The notes beneath the pieces are model-generated. The model was not told where the DNA came from and made no database searches. It saw nothing but the letters and a program-made list of their open reading frames with translations. 60,950 nt of DNA from NCBI GenBank assembly GCA_020523905.1, contig JAJAPZ010000010.1, positions 1-60,950 on the forward strand. Direction: 5' to 3'. Below are positions 42,601 through 50,893 of the stretch, piece after piece. Made by a program: the position numbers and the translations under genes. Source of the DNA: Candidatus Obscuribacterium magneticum (GTDB lineage Bacteria; Elusimicrobiota; Elusimicrobia; F11). Numbering within the stretch: the first letter of the stretch is position 1; the number at the start of each line of letters is the position of its first letter.

Positions 42601-42656
42601 CTTATCAATTGGCCCCCAACGATCCGGAGTTGAAGTCCGCTTTCCAACAACGATGA
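39627..42656 (+). CDS. O-antigen ligase/polymerase-like membrane protein with C-terminal TPR repeats
   Basis: This protein of about 1009 residues opens with twelve or more membrane segments of the Wzy_C (WaaL/Wzy) superfamily. The characteristic IFSTFGNPNFYGNFL is at about residue 188, and a periplasmic loop with TEPIFGNGVGTFKVIYPAF carries the conserved arginines and histidine. After a final membrane segment (VGLIGGILVLSLYAIGNFAD) the tail is built of TPR-like helices (YQEVNKKNPHFPMALYFTGN, KAEDYYEEALKNFRFYHM, AMKCFKRVIEVDPKNVEAL). The frame could start at ATG 39537, but that codon sits in the tRNA-Asp promoter, so ATG 39627 is preferred. A similar gene follows after 10 bp. Ligase and polymerase cannot be told apart from sequence. 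Confidence 0.85.
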   Translation: MADQNSATDISISQHLVYICSRFLAYGLPLVFFLVACSFYLKTYDSAQVKITITQIGGVVLLTVWLIKALVEGRWPFKKADLVFVAPFLGWFASGVMSWLNSPFKGWALEETLRRVFYVAFALIAISEMRSEERMRRLWRWLIAAAWVSIGYGLIQYLDSRFFPSNLPGQLDPFIWRQAFGVRIFSTFGNPNFYGNFLVIVTPLILSSVFRGKGSLTRPFVILGFTVGLVFFIDKMTGRIFGSFDPSFQVVFSAAIILLLICFFLSAAWNVGASMSLPWFLILFALLFLNLYATDTKGAWMGYTSAVAVTLLLIIEYFLHLEERLVELRKYLIFLTVTLFLYAVVDFFMIYSFVLPLFRKSAHQTGFVILWIPTLLACLLSGLVAYWLVRKPWNLKKVVYGVLVVFVLGMGGTVVKYAQGRLISVSFRLFTWISTWEMIRTEPIFGNGVGTFKVIYPAFRRPEIIVLEGKSNTETDHSEDEYVESWQDEGIVGFGFLLWMILTAITCGLKQLKRYSRIRAPDRGGKRKLIEMTNDPRSYEVLGILGAYAGALIHWTVDVSIRFVSSGIFSGLLPGLLVAYARNHDHMIKNEVRLPYDRWIRLTVVLACLFFMWGLRMELVPQSFIPEGYTPSGKIFLFCLLTALALYILLEILEWKNRPEKAVPFSEQYQPVNRQWMIPRVGLIGGILVLSLYAIGNFADQFQADVHHNLAIFFSKQSIWKKEPRYDAQVASLPPDIRDKYRQFGGALEHYQEVNKKNPHFPMALYFTGNVYNDWGSQVLMESENNRAKGDMAEAERLHQKALDMWNLSEDAYRKTKKLAPNYVQTHHQMGLLFVKRAEAAERWGDFKKAEDYYEEALKNFRFYHMLDPVFVPNYDQIVRILLRKKNFKEAEELYRKALYYADNVNVDILNIPSPTRVPSVGLSLAKVLYMGAQEKSQNPFSPVLPQIEEAMKCFKRVIEVDPKNVEALKGLGFMYTKVGRAQEAQPLLQQAYQLAPNDPELKSAFQQR

Positions 42657-42666
42657 CGCCTCGGCC

Positions 42667-45282
42667 ATGAGCAAGCGTTTTCAACGCAGCGAACCTTCTT
42701 CAGCTCCTCAAAAGGGAGCCCTCCTTGAGAAGTTGCCGCGCTGGACGCTGGCCCTCCTCCAGGTGGTTTGTCCCCTGCTTTTTTTCACCAATCTCACGAG
42801 AAACCCTTACTTCACCCAGATCGCTTTGTTGAACGTTTTGATTGCCTTGATAGGGTTTTTGTGGGCGCTGGATTGCTGGAAGAAAGCCGAGTGGCGCTTG
42901 CCGCGCCTCCCCTTTGAAATCCCTCTTGTTATTTTTCTGGCCGTCGCTCTTTTGAGCACGGTTCATTCCTGGAAGGTTTATTCCCTGCTCCGGTCGGGAA
43001 TTATATTCGAAGGCATCCGGATCTGGGTTTTTACGCTGGTCAATTCCGTCATGGCTTTTTACCTGCCCCTTCTCTTTTCTGAACCCTTGAGTAAATACCA
43101 ACGCCCCATTTCCATCTGGTCGGACATTGTGATGGCCGGCCTTTGGGGGGCTTTGTGGCTGGGGTTTTCATCCATGAAAAGCCTCGATCCCAATGCCACC
43201 CTCTGGGATCCGTACGGAGCCATCCTCTGGGGTTTGGCGATGATCTATGCGCTGGTCCGGGTTAAGCGGGGCAATGCCATCGAATTTTTCCATGTCATTT
43301 TTGCCGTCTCCTTGATCGCCGGGGCCTACGGCATCCTCCAGTACTCCGGCCGGGACGCGATTTGGACAAGCTTAATCCAGCCTTACGGCGGCCGGCCCGT
43401 GTCCACCTTCGGCAATCCCAACTTCTTGTCGTCTTATTTAATGTTGGCCGGCATCCTGGCATTGGCGTTTGCCTTTCGCGCCAAGGGCGGCGAGGCCACC
43501 GGCTATTTTCTTGTGGCCATGGTGAACGCGGTTTCCGTCCTTTGCACACTGACCCGGTCGACCTACGTGGGTTTGCTGGCCGGTTATGTGGCGCTGGCCG
43601 TTCTCCTTTTCAAACGGGAGAACATTAAATACGTCAAAGGAGCGGCTGTCGTGGCGGGGGTTGTGATTTTATTGATTCTCATATTTCCGCGCACGCCGGT
43701 CTCGGCTATCCAGTCACCCCTCGCCCGCTTCACCGAAATATTCGACGCGATGAAAACGGGGGCGTCCTACGGCCCCTGGCACCAACGGATTCTCATTTGG
43801 TCTTCCGCTTGGAACATGGTGCTGGAGAGGCCCTGGATCGGGAAAGGCTGGGGCTTGTTTGAACTCTTTTTCCCGTTTTATCAGGGGAAATTCATTATGG
43901 TCCCCGGCTACGCGGGATGGCGGACCCATGCCAACAACGCCCACAATATACTCCTTGAATTTTGGTCCCAAATGGGCCTTGTGGGCACCGGCATCGCCCT
44001 TTGGCTGATGGTCACCATGCTTTGGGGGGGCTGGGCCCTTTTCAAAAGCGAAAGGGAGGAGGGGGAAAAGATCGTCCTGGCCGGGCTTTGGGCCGGCTTG
44101 GTCGCGATGCTGGTGGACAATTTTTTCGGAAATGTCTCCATCTTTTTCGCCGTGCCCGCCTTTTTGTTCTGGTGGAATCTGGGGGCCCTGTACAATGAAT
44201 CGCCGGTTCCCGTCATCATCCGAAAGCCCGTCTCCCCCATCATCGGCCGGCCTCTTTTGGTTTTGATCATGACCTTTTGCGTTTGCGTGTCCGTCTATTA
44301 CTTTGATCGTTGGAAGCAAGAGGTTAATTATTTCCAGGGCTTTAAAATGTCGAAGATCGATTTAATTCCGGAGTCCATCAAGTCGTTGGAAAAGGCCTAT
44401 GCGTGGTTTCCCGGCGAAGTGAATTCCAATTATGAACTGGGGAACAGTTATTCCCGGCAAGCGAAGCTTTTGTCGGATAAGGGGTTGACGGAGGAGGCCA
44501 AGCGCTTCACCGACAAGGCCGTGTGGGCGTACAAAGCGTCCTTGAAGGCCAACCCCGGCTATGACGAGATCTATTTTAATGTGGGTGTCACGTTCATGCA
44601 GGGGGGGCAGATGGATGAGGCGGAAAGGTACATGGAGATCGCCCTCTTTATTAATCCCCTTTTGCGCGAGGCCTACGGGTCTTTGGGGAACATCTACCTC
44701 AACAAGGGCAAGCTTCAGGAAGCCAAACGCGTATTGGAGCAGTCGGTTCTGGTGTTCCCGAAGGACAAGGATTTATGGAACAACCTCGGCGTCATTTATA
44801 ACCGTTTGGGAGAAGATGAAAAGAGTATCGAGACCTATAAAAAAGCCGTGGAGATCGATCCCGGCTACGCCCAAGGCTGGCGGAACCTTTTGACCATTAG
44901 CACAAAACTGGGGCGAAAAGAACCCGTATTGGAAGTTCCCGATTTGATCAAGCGCATGGAAACCTCCCTGTCGCAAAAGAATTATCCTGAAGCGAAGAAA
45001 GCGGCGGAACGAATTGTGGAACTCATCCCGAACAATGCCGATGCCCATCTTTCCTTGGGGAACATCCTGTTTTATTTGGGGCAGCTTGATGCGGGCATCC
45101 AGGAACTCGAGACCGCTCTGAAGCTGAAGCCAGGTTTTGCCGTAGCCCACGTTAATCTGGGGCATATTTTTCAATACAAAAAGGATTTCAAATCCGCGCG
45201 GAGCCACTTCCAGGAGGCCCTCCGGTTCGACCCCCAAAACGCCGACGCCAAGCAGGCTCTTACATCCCTTCCAGCAATTTAA
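42667..45282 (+). CDS. O-antigen ligase/polymerase-like membrane protein with C-terminal TPR repeats (paralogue)
   Basis: This 871-residue protein has the same architecture as the preceding gene. Wzy_C-type membrane segments carry VSTFGNPNFLSSYLMLAG (about residue 248) and the loop ERPWIGKGWGLFELFFPF with HANNAHNILLEFWSQMGLVG. The second half has four to six TPR units (YFNVGVTFMQGGQMDEAERY, YGSLGNIYLNKGKLQEAKRV, WNNLGVIYNRLGEDEKSIET, HLSLGNILFYLGQLDAGIQE), probably periplasmic protein-interaction helices. Tandem placement and equal layout indicate duplication. One may polymerise and the other ligate, or they may treat different glycans. This is inference. Confidence 0.87.
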   Translation: MSKRFQRSEPSSAPQKGALLEKLPRWTLALLQVVCPLLFFTNLTRNPYFTQIALLNVLIALIGFLWALDCWKKAEWRLPRLPFEIPLVIFLAVALLSTVHSWKVYSLLRSGIIFEGIRIWVFTLVNSVMAFYLPLLFSEPLSKYQRPISIWSDIVMAGLWGALWLGFSSMKSLDPNATLWDPYGAILWGLAMIYALVRVKRGNAIEFFHVIFAVSLIAGAYGILQYSGRDAIWTSLIQPYGGRPVSTFGNPNFLSSYLMLAGILALAFAFRAKGGEATGYFLVAMVNAVSVLCTLTRSTYVGLLAGYVALAVLLFKRENIKYVKGAAVVAGVVILLILIFPRTPVSAIQSPLARFTEIFDAMKTGASYGPWHQRILIWSSAWNMVLERPWIGKGWGLFELFFPFYQGKFIMVPGYAGWRTHANNAHNILLEFWSQMGLVGTGIALWLMVTMLWGGWALFKSEREEGEKIVLAGLWAGLVAMLVDNFFGNVSIFFAVPAFLFWWNLGALYNESPVPVIIRKPVSPIIGRPLLVLIMTFCVCVSVYYFDRWKQEVNYFQGFKMSKIDLIPESIKSLEKAYAWFPGEVNSNYELGNSYSRQAKLLSDKGLTEEAKRFTDKAVWAYKASLKANPGYDEIYFNVGVTFMQGGQMDEAERYMEIALFINPLLREAYGSLGNIYLNKGKLQEAKRVLEQSVLVFPKDKDLWNNLGVIYNRLGEDEKSIETYKKAVEIDPGYAQGWRNLLTISTKLGRKEPVLEVPDLIKRMETSLSQKNYPEAKKAAERIVELIPNNADAHLSLGNILFYLGQLDAGIQELETALKLKPGFAVAHVNLGHIFQYKKDFKSARSHFQEALRFDPQNADAKQALTSLPAI

Positions 45283-45290
45283 AAATGTAA

Positions 45291-45296
45291 TACAAT
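45291..45296 (+). promoter_or_regulatory. Possible -10 box before yebC
   Basis: TACAAT (five of six matches) lies 31 bp before the yebC ATG, right after the preceding stop. The -35 region is poor (CTTCCA at 17 bp). A strong GAGGAG ribosome site follows at 45316-45321. Confidence 0.35.
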
Positions 45297-45326
45297 AGCG
45301 TCCGGATCGTTTTCGAGGAGAAAATT

Positions 45327-46076
45327 ATGTCGGGTCATTCGCGTTGGGCGGGGATTAAACATAAGAAGGCCGCTGTTGATGCCAAGAAAGGGAAGGTTTT
45401 TACGCGGATCGGTCGGGAAATTTCCGTGGCTGCCCGGGGTGGAGGGGGGAAACCCGAAAGTAACCCGCGCCTCCGGAAAGCCATTGAAGACGCCCGCGCG
45501 ATGAACATGCCTCAGGACAACGTCAAGCGGGCCATTCAGCGTGGGACGGGCGAAATTCCCGGCATCATTTTTGAAGAATTGACGTTTGAGGGGTACGGGC
45601 CGGGCGGTATCGCTATTTTCGTAGAAGCGACGACCGACAACCATAAAAGAACAACCGCTGAAATACGGCGGATTTTCTCCGAGCACGGCGGAAATATGGG
45701 GGAATCAGGTTGTGTGGCATGGATTTTCGAGTCGAAGGGCTTCCTCACCGTCCCTAAGAAGGCCGTTTCAGAAGATGAGATTACGAGCTTGGCCATCGAT
45801 CTGGGGGCTGAAGACATTATCACGGACGGCGATTTTTACGAAATCACCACCTCCCCATCCGCCTTTGAGGCCCTCAAATCCAAACTGATTGAGAACAAGA
45901 TCCCCATCAACATTTCCGACGTGACCCTGCTCCCCAAAAACACGGTGCCCTTGGAAGGCGAGGATGCCCGCAAGTGCCTGGAGCTCATGAACGCGCTGGA
46001 AGATCACGACGACGTCCAAAACGCCTTCGCCAATTTCGATATTCCACAGGAGATCATCGATAAGGTTTCTTTTTGA
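45327..46076 (+). CDS. yebC: YebC/PmpR family protein (TACO1-like)
   Basis: This 249-residue cytosolic protein has the full YebC signature: MSGHSRWAGIKHKKAAVDAK at the start, KVFTRIGREISVAARGGGG, then FEGYGPGGIAIFVEATTDN and GNMGESGCVAWIFESKG. The family was described as transcriptional regulators and more recently as factors that help ribosomes through difficult sequences such as proline runs. GAGGAG upstream gives a strong start at ATG 45327. The gene heads a ruvC-ruvA-ruvB operon, a widespread arrangement, and its TGA overlaps the ruvC ATG (TGATG). Confidence 0.96.
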   Translation: MSGHSRWAGIKHKKAAVDAKKGKVFTRIGREISVAARGGGGKPESNPRLRKAIEDARAMNMPQDNVKRAIQRGTGEIPGIIFEELTFEGYGPGGIAIFVEATTDNHKRTTAEIRRIFSEHGGNMGESGCVAWIFESKGFLTVPKKAVSEDEITSLAIDLGAEDIITDGDFYEITTSPSAFEALKSKLIENKIPINISDVTLLPKNTVPLEGEDARKCLELMNALEDHDDVQNAFANFDIPQEIIDKVSF

Positions 46077-46573
46077 TGAGAATACTAGGGATTGATCCGG
46101 GCTTGGCCACCACGGGTTGGTGTCTGTTGGACACCGATGTAAATCCCTCCTCCCTGCTTCAATTCGGATGCATTCTGACTGAACCCCACCAGCCGATGAC
46201 CAAACGCCTTGCGGACATTTACGGCGAATTGCAAGAATTGTTCGAGACGTATCGGCCGGAAGTGGTCGCTTTGGAGACCCTCTTCTTCGTCAAGAACGCG
46301 AAGACCCTGGCGCAGGTGGGGCATACGCGGGGGGTGATACTTCTGGCGGCCGGCCAGGCGGGGGTCGAGGTGTTTGAATATGCTCCCCGCCAGATCAAGA
46401 TGGCTTTGACGGGGTTTGGCGGTGCCGATAAAAGACAGATGCAGCTCATGATTCAGCGTCTATTGAATCTTTCTTCTGTTCCGCAACCCGACGACGCCGC
46501 GGATGCGGTGGCGGTCGCCCTGTGTCACGCGCAATACGCCCAAGCAATGGGGAAATCCGCGGTGACGGTTTAA
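46076..46573 (+). CDS. ruvC: Holliday junction resolvase RuvC
   Basis: This is a 165-residue endonuclease that cuts Holliday junctions. RILGIDPGLATTGWCLL supplies the first catalytic Asp (residue 7), VVALETLFFVKNAKTLAQVG the Glu, and QPDDAADAVAVALCHA the last acidic pair. ATG 46076 overlaps the yebC stop; a TTG lies one codon upstream. The length is typical. ruvA starts 4 bp after its stop. Confidence 0.96.
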   Translation: MRILGIDPGLATTGWCLLDTDVNPSSLLQFGCILTEPHQPMTKRLADIYGELQELFETYRPEVVALETLFFVKNAKTLAQVGHTRGVILLAAGQAGVEVFEYAPRQIKMALTGFGGADKRQMQLMIQRLLNLSSVPQPDDAADAVAVALCHAQYAQAMGKSAVTV

Positions 46574-46577
46574 TTTT

Positions 46578-47222
46578 ATGTTTGCTCAGTTGAGAGGCAA
46601 AATTGTCGAGTCGGCCATCGAGAAGGAGGCTCTTCGCGTTGTCATCGACGTGCAAGGCGTGGGCTATGAGGTTTTCCTGCCCTGCTCGACGGATGGAATC
46701 GCCATTGCCGGCCAGGTCCTGACCCTTTACATCAGCGAGTCGGTCACCGCCTTTGACGGGGCCACCACCCTCTATGGATTTCTCACTCGCGAGGAGAAGG
46801 AGTTTTTCAAGCGGATCCGTGAAAATGTCGAAGGCATGGGGCCCAAGAAGGCGCTCGAGTGCATCGAGAAGATAAATAAATCCATGCCGGATTTTAAGCG
46901 GGCGATTCTGGAAGCGGATCATCAGGTTTTGGTCAGTTTATTCGGATTCACGAAGAAGACGGCGGAGAAGTTGATCTTCGCCCTGCGCGATCAGGCGGAT
47001 TCCTGGTCGGTCCCAGGATCGCCCCGGTGGGTCGAAAGGCCCCGCTCGAAAGACGAGTCCGAGGCCATCTCGGGGCTGATTAACTTGGGCTATCGCGAAG
47101 ATGAAGCCCGTGAGGCGGTCCAGAAAGCGAAACAGGCGATCGGCCCCTCCGTAACGACGGAGAAATTATTGCAAGAGGCCCTTCGCCTCATCGGAGTTCA
47201 GTTGCATGGCGCTCCTCGATAA
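46578..47222 (+). CDS. ruvA: Holliday junction branch migration protein RuvA
   Basis: This is a 214-residue junction-binding tetramer subunit that recruits RuvB. The N-terminal OB fold is [21 protein letters not shown] with [11 protein letters not shown]. Two helix-hairpin-helix motifs follow (the first around [15 protein letters not shown], the second around [17 protein letters not shown]). The C-terminal domain III that contacts RuvB reads [18 protein letters not shown]. Its last 17 bases overlap the ruvB start. Confidence 0.95.
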   Translation: MFAQLRGKIVESAIEKEALRVVIDVQGVGYEVFLPCSTDGIAIAGQVLTLYISESVTAFDGATTLYGFLTREEKEFFKRIRENVEGMGPKKALECIEKINKSMPDFKRAILEADHQVLVSLFGFTKKTAEKLIFALRDQADSWSVPGSPRWVERPRSKDESEAISGLINLGYREDEAREAVQKAKQAIGPSVTTEKLLQEALRLIGVQLHGAPR

Positions 47223-48267
47223 GAATCCAAGAACCATGGTCAGCCCTGTCGCCAATACGGTCGAAAAGAGGGTGGAGATCCAGCTCCGGCCGCAGAGCCT
47301 GTCGGAATTTATCGGCCAGGAAAAACTTAAGAAGAACCTGGAGGTTTTCCTCACCGCGGCCAAAGAGCGGAAAGAGCCCCTCGATCACGCCCTGTTCTGC
47401 GCGCCTCCCGGCCTCGGAAAGACGACGTTGGCTCACATTATTGCGAGAGAAATGGGGGCCAACTTGAGGCAGACGTCGGGCCCCATCCTCGAGCGCGTCG
47501 GCGACTTGGCCGCGATACTCACGAGCCTTTCGGAAGGGGATGTCTTCTTTATTGATGAGATTCACCGCTTGAGCCGCGTAGTCGAAGAGGCCCTCTATCC
47601 CGCGTTGGAGGATTTTCGGCTCGATATTATCGTCGGCCAGGGGCCCTCGGCCAAGACGCTCAAGCTTCCCTTGCCCCATTTCACTCTGGTCGGGGCCACC
47701 ACGCGGTCGGGCCTTCTCACCAGTCCTTTGCGCGACCGCTTTGGCATTACCGCTTATATAGAGTTCTACGAGCCTGGGGAATTGGCTTTGATCATCCGGC
47801 GATCGGCCCGCATCATGAAGGTGGAATTGGATGATGAGGCGGCGGTGGAGATCTCCCGCCGGTCGCGGGGGACGCCGCGGATTGCCAACCGCTTGTTGAG
47901 GCGTATCCGGGACTTCGCCCAGATCGAGCGTGGGCGGGTGACTCTCGAGGTCGCCAAAAGAGCCCTGGGCGCTTTGGAAGTGGATGAGGCCGGCCTGGAC
48001 AGCATGGACCGGAAGATACTTCTGGCCATCATTGAAAAGTTCTCGGGCGGCCCGGTGGGCCTGGACACCCTTTCCGTGGCCGTCAGTGAAGAGCGGGACA
48101 CGGTGGAGGAAGTGTACGAACCCTATCTCATTAAAGCGGGATTTCTGGCCCGAACGCCCCGCGGGCGGGTGGTGACCTCATCGGCCTTCAAGCATTTTGG
48201 CCGGCCGGCCCCACGGACTCCCCCGCGCGACCTCCCTCTTTTCGAATCTGCCACCACTGAATCCTAA
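47206..48267 (+). CDS. ruvB: Holliday junction branch migration ATPase RuvB
   Basis: This is a 353-residue AAA+ motor that drives branch migration with RuvA. It shows [19 protein letters not shown], Walker [17 protein letters not shown], Walker [18 protein letters not shown], sensor 1 [20 protein letters not shown] and the arginine finger region. The C-terminal winged helix ends [19 protein letters not shown], the usual RuvB signature. ATG 47206 is inside ruvA; ATG 47236 would be an alternative. A palindromic repeat follows the gene. Confidence 0.97.
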   Translation: MALLDKNPRTMVSPVANTVEKRVEIQLRPQSLSEFIGQEKLKKNLEVFLTAAKERKEPLDHALFCAPPGLGKTTLAHIIAREMGANLRQTSGPILERVGDLAAILTSLSEGDVFFIDEIHRLSRVVEEALYPALEDFRLDIIVGQGPSAKTLKLPLPHFTLVGATTRSGLLTSPLRDRFGITAYIEFYEPGELALIIRRSARIMKVELDDEAAVEISRRSRGTPRIANRLLRRIRDFAQIERGRVTLEVAKRALGALEVDEAGLDSMDRKILLAIIEKFSGGPVGLDTLSVAVSEERDTVEEVYEPYLIKAGFLARTPRGRVVTSSAFKHFGRPAPRTPPRDLPLFESATTES

Positions 48268-48301
48268 GAATTTGAACGTCTTGTCATTGCAAATGAGAAT
48301 T

Positions 48302-48398
48302 GTCATCGCGAGCGCAGCGAAGCGATCCGTCTTTTCAGAAAAAGGTATGGGTTTCCTGTTATCTGAACGACAGATTGCTTCACTTCGTTCGCAATGAC
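48302..48398. repeat. Palindromic repeat between ruvB and spoIID-like gene
   Basis: The ends GTCATCGCGAGCGCAGCGAA (from 48302) and 48373-48398 form an imperfect 26-bp inverted repeat. The interior resembles the left part of the 4969-5113 element but lacks the 47-bp module found there. Confidence 0.8.
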
Positions 48399-48404
48399 AG
48401 ATCC

Positions 48405-49616
48405 ATGGCCAATATTAAATCTCATCAACAACGCTCATTTTTAATCCTTCCTCTCCTCTTCTTTTCGGCTTGCACCCCCCGTGTATCCAAAAGGCCGGTG
48501 GAAAAACGATTGCAGGTCGAGGGGCCGGGCCCGCGGGTGGCCAAGCTGGAAAGGCCGATCCTCATTGGATTGCGGGTCCAGGTAGAGGAGGTTACCGTCA
48601 AGTGTGAAGGGAAAATAAAATACGAAAATTTGGAGGCGAGGAAAGAATCCGTGTGGGTCCCCGGGGACTATCGGTTCTCCGGTTATGACGATCGGGTGTT
48701 TGTGGAAGGGAGCTCGCGCGGTAAAAAGGTCCGTTTGACGCCGTTCGTGGGCGATTCCTTTCTTCAGGTGAACGGCAAGGGCTACCGGGGGTCGATTATT
48801 GTTAAAGCCATCGGCAAAAAGATCACCGTGATCAATGAGTTGGACGTCGACGATTACCTAAAAGGGGTTTTGCCTCGGGAGGTGGTTGTGACGTGGCCGG
48901 AGGAAAGCCTTCGGGTCCAAGCGGTGGCGAGCCGCACTTATCTGGCAGCCCATTTAAATTCCCATGCGGCGGATGGATTTGACATGTGCGCCGATGTCCA
49001 CTGTCAGGTGTATGGGGGGGTGTCCAAGGAACATCCGGCCGCCTCGAAGGCCGTTGACGACACGCGGGAAGAAATTCTGACCTACGAAGGGAAACCCATC
49101 AAAGCCTTTTTTCACTCGGATTGCGGGGGCAGCACCGAACAAAAGCAGCTGGTGTGGGGCACGGGGGATGAGCCTTATCTGCCCCGGAAAAATTGTCCTT
49201 ATGGCACGGGCGATCCCCGTTATCATTGGCGGACCGCTTTAAGTGATTCCGCCATTCTTTCCGGACTGGCCAAGTCCACAAGGGTTCGTGGAACGACCTT
49301 GAAATCCATCCGGATTGAGAAAAAAAGCCCCTCCGGGCGGGTGCAGGTGGTGGTCGTGACCACCGATGAGGGGTCCTATCGGATGATGGGAAATGAGTTC
49401 CGGCTCGCTTTGAATCCGGAGGTGATCCGCAGTACTCTCTGGACCGGTTTCACTCGCCGGCGGAATGGGTATGAATTCAGCGGTCGCGGATGGGGCCACG
49501 GTGTGGGGATGTGCCAGTGGGGCGCGAAGGGCCAGGCGGAACGGGGGAGATCCTACGTCGAAATTTTGAAGTATTACTACCCCCATTCCCGCTTAGGCCG
49601 CTGGGGAAAACGGTAG
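48405..49616 (+). CDS. SpoIID/LytB domain protein, probable lipoprotein
   Basis: This exported protein of about 403 residues has a SpoIID catalytic domain, a lytic transglycosylase that cleaves denuded glycan strands in Bacillus. The N-terminus SFLILPLLFFSAC looks like a lipoprotein signal. SpoIID motifs include NELDVDDYLKGVLPREVVVT, WPEESLRVQAVASRTYLAAH, HCQVYGGVSKEHPAASKAV and FHSDCGGSTE, and it ends SGRGWGHGVGMCQWGAKGQA. ATG 48405 is chosen; the frame runs further upstream only through a repeat. Homologues in Gram-negative bacteria act on septal or stalk peptidoglycan and not in sporulation. queA and tgt follow, a commonly seen order. Confidence 0.9.
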   Translation: MANIKSHQQRSFLILPLLFFSACTPRVSKRPVEKRLQVEGPGPRVAKLERPILIGLRVQVEEVTVKCEGKIKYENLEARKESVWVPGDYRFSGYDDRVFVEGSSRGKKVRLTPFVGDSFLQVNGKGYRGSIIVKAIGKKITVINELDVDDYLKGVLPREVVVTWPEESLRVQAVASRTYLAAHLNSHAADGFDMCADVHCQVYGGVSKEHPAASKAVDDTREEILTYEGKPIKAFFHSDCGGSTEQKQLVWGTGDEPYLPRKNCPYGTGDPRYHWRTALSDSAILSGLAKSTRVRGTTLKSIRIEKKSPSGRVQVVVVTTDEGSYRMMGNEFRLALNPEVIRSTLWTGFTRRRNGYEFSGRGWGHGVGMCQWGAKGQAERGRSYVEILKYYYPHSRLGRWGKR

Positions 49617-49640
49617 TGCGGGCATGTAACTTGATGTCCT

Positions 49641-49703
49641 CATCCCCCTGCAAGCAGAGTCCAGGACGTGAACACCGTCCTGGACTCTGCTTGCAGGGGG
49701 ATG
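49641..49703. repeat. Perfect 27-bp inverted repeat with 9-nt loop between spoIID-like gene and queA
   Basis: Arms 49641-49667 (CATCCCCCTGCAAGCAGAGT start) and 49677-49703 are exactly complementary. The loop is GTGAACACC. No U-tract follows, so a simple terminator is less likely. It belongs to the same loop class as 50786-50854. Confidence 0.9.
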
Positions 49704-49716
49704 GCAACGTAAAATT

Positions 49717-50766
49717 ATGACGTCCCTTGACACCTTATTCATTAATTCCGAAACGCTTGACTACACGTTGCCGGAGGATTTGATCGCTCAGGAACCGCTC
49801 CCCCAACGCGATAAGGCGCGGCTTCTGGTGTATGATCGGACGTCAAAAGAGATTTCTCACCGCCAGTTTTCGGACCTCTTGGATACCCTTAAACCCCACG
49901 ATGCGCTCGTGTTGAATAAGACGAAAGTCCTCCGGGCCAAGTTTTACGGCCAAAAGACAACGGGCGGTCATGTCGAGGTCGTTTTTATTTCACCGACTGA
50001 GAAACCCAATCTTTGGCGGGCTCTTGTCAGGCCGGCCTTACGGCCGGGCACGGTGATCTTGCTGGGAAATGGGTTGAGAACCCATTTGGTTGAGAAAAAC
50101 GCCATCGGTGAGAACCTGCTGGCCTGCGAAGGGTGGGACCCAGCCAACTTGATGGACTCGGAGGGGAGTGTCCCGCTTCCCCCCTACATCAAAAGAAACC
50201 GCGAGGACTCCCGTCACGGGGATGACGCCGAGAGTTATCAAACGGTCTATGCCTCCGTGCCCGGCTCGATTGCGGCGCCGACCGCCGGCTTGCACTTCAC
50301 GCCGGAGTTGCTGCAACGAATCCTGGATTCAGGCGTTTCCGTTTATGAGGTTGTCCTTCATGTCGGATGGGGGACGTTTAGACCCATTGCGAAGAGCGTG
50401 TCGGAACACACCATGCTTCCAGAAAACTATGAAATCTCTGAAGACGTCTATCGCGGCTTGATAAAAACCAGAGAGGAGGGGGGGCGGATATTTTCGGTGG
50501 GGACAACGACGACGCGCGTGCTGGAGTCCCTGACCGTCAGTGGGGATCGTCCTGTTTTAAAAGGGGAGACGACCCTTTTTATAAAACCGGGCTTCCAATT
50601 CCATTGGATTTCGGGGCTCATCACCAACCTTCACGTTCCGCGCTCCACACCGATGGCGTTGACGGCCGCTTTTTCCGGACTCGACAATTTGAGCCGTTGC
50701 TATCAAGAGGCCATTCGCGAAAACTACCGCTTTTTTTCCTACGGCGACGCGATGCTGATTTTGTGA
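49717..50766 (+). CDS. queA: S-adenosylmethionine:tRNA ribosyltransferase-isomerase QueA
   Basis: This is a 349-residue enzyme that transfers and isomerises the ribosyl group of SAM onto preQ1 at tRNA position 34, forming epoxyqueuosine. Characteristic segments are LDYTLPEDLIAQEPLPQRDK, LVLNKTKVLRAKFYGQK, VPGSIAAPTAGLHFTPELL, VVLHVGWGTFRPI and SGLITNLHVPRSTP. ATG 49717 follows the long inverted repeat. tgt, which acts one step earlier in queuosine synthesis, is the next gene beyond another repeat. Confidence 0.97.
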   Translation: MTSLDTLFINSETLDYTLPEDLIAQEPLPQRDKARLLVYDRTSKEISHRQFSDLLDTLKPHDALVLNKTKVLRAKFYGQKTTGGHVEVVFISPTEKPNLWRALVRPALRPGTVILLGNGLRTHLVEKNAIGENLLACEGWDPANLMDSEGSVPLPPYIKRNREDSRHGDDAESYQTVYASVPGSIAAPTAGLHFTPELLQRILDSGVSVYEVVLHVGWGTFRPIAKSVSEHTMLPENYEISEDVYRGLIKTREEGGRIFSVGTTTTRVLESLTVSGDRPVLKGETTLFIKPGFQFHWISGLITNLHVPRSTPMALTAAFSGLDNLSRCYQEAIRENYRFFSYGDAMLIL

Positions 50767-50785
50767 TTCAGTTGATGCTGATGGT

Positions 50786-50854
50786 GTCATTCCCGCGAAA
50801 GCGGGAATCCAGGACGTGAACACCGGAATGGATTCCCGCTTTCGCGGGAATGAC
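50786..50854. repeat. Palindromic repeat between queA and tgt
   Basis: Arms 50786-50810 (GTCATTCCCGCGAAAGCGGG start) and 50830-50854 are perfectly complementary over 25 bp. The loop contains GTGAACACC at 50816-50824. Each arm contains ATTCCCGCGAAAGCGGGAAT or its complement, which fits the ATTCCC-N8-GGGAAT pattern of neisserial dRS3 repeats. Confidence 0.9.
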
Positions 50855-50893
50855 GAGGAAGCAAGATCCCATCTATCGCGGGATGGACGGAGT

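Noticed and set aside
48300..48404. Longer start for the SpoIID-like protein
   Set aside because: These codons come from the palindromic repeat; the signal peptide begins at ATG 48405.
49641..49703. Simple intrinsic terminator after the spoIID-like gene
   Set aside because: No U-tract follows the hairpin, and the loop identifies it as a member of the repeat family. A terminating role is still possible but not shown.
50816..50893. GTG start of tgt within the repeat loop
   Set aside because: The extra 26 codons are encoded by the repeat, and the family homology starts after ATG 50894.
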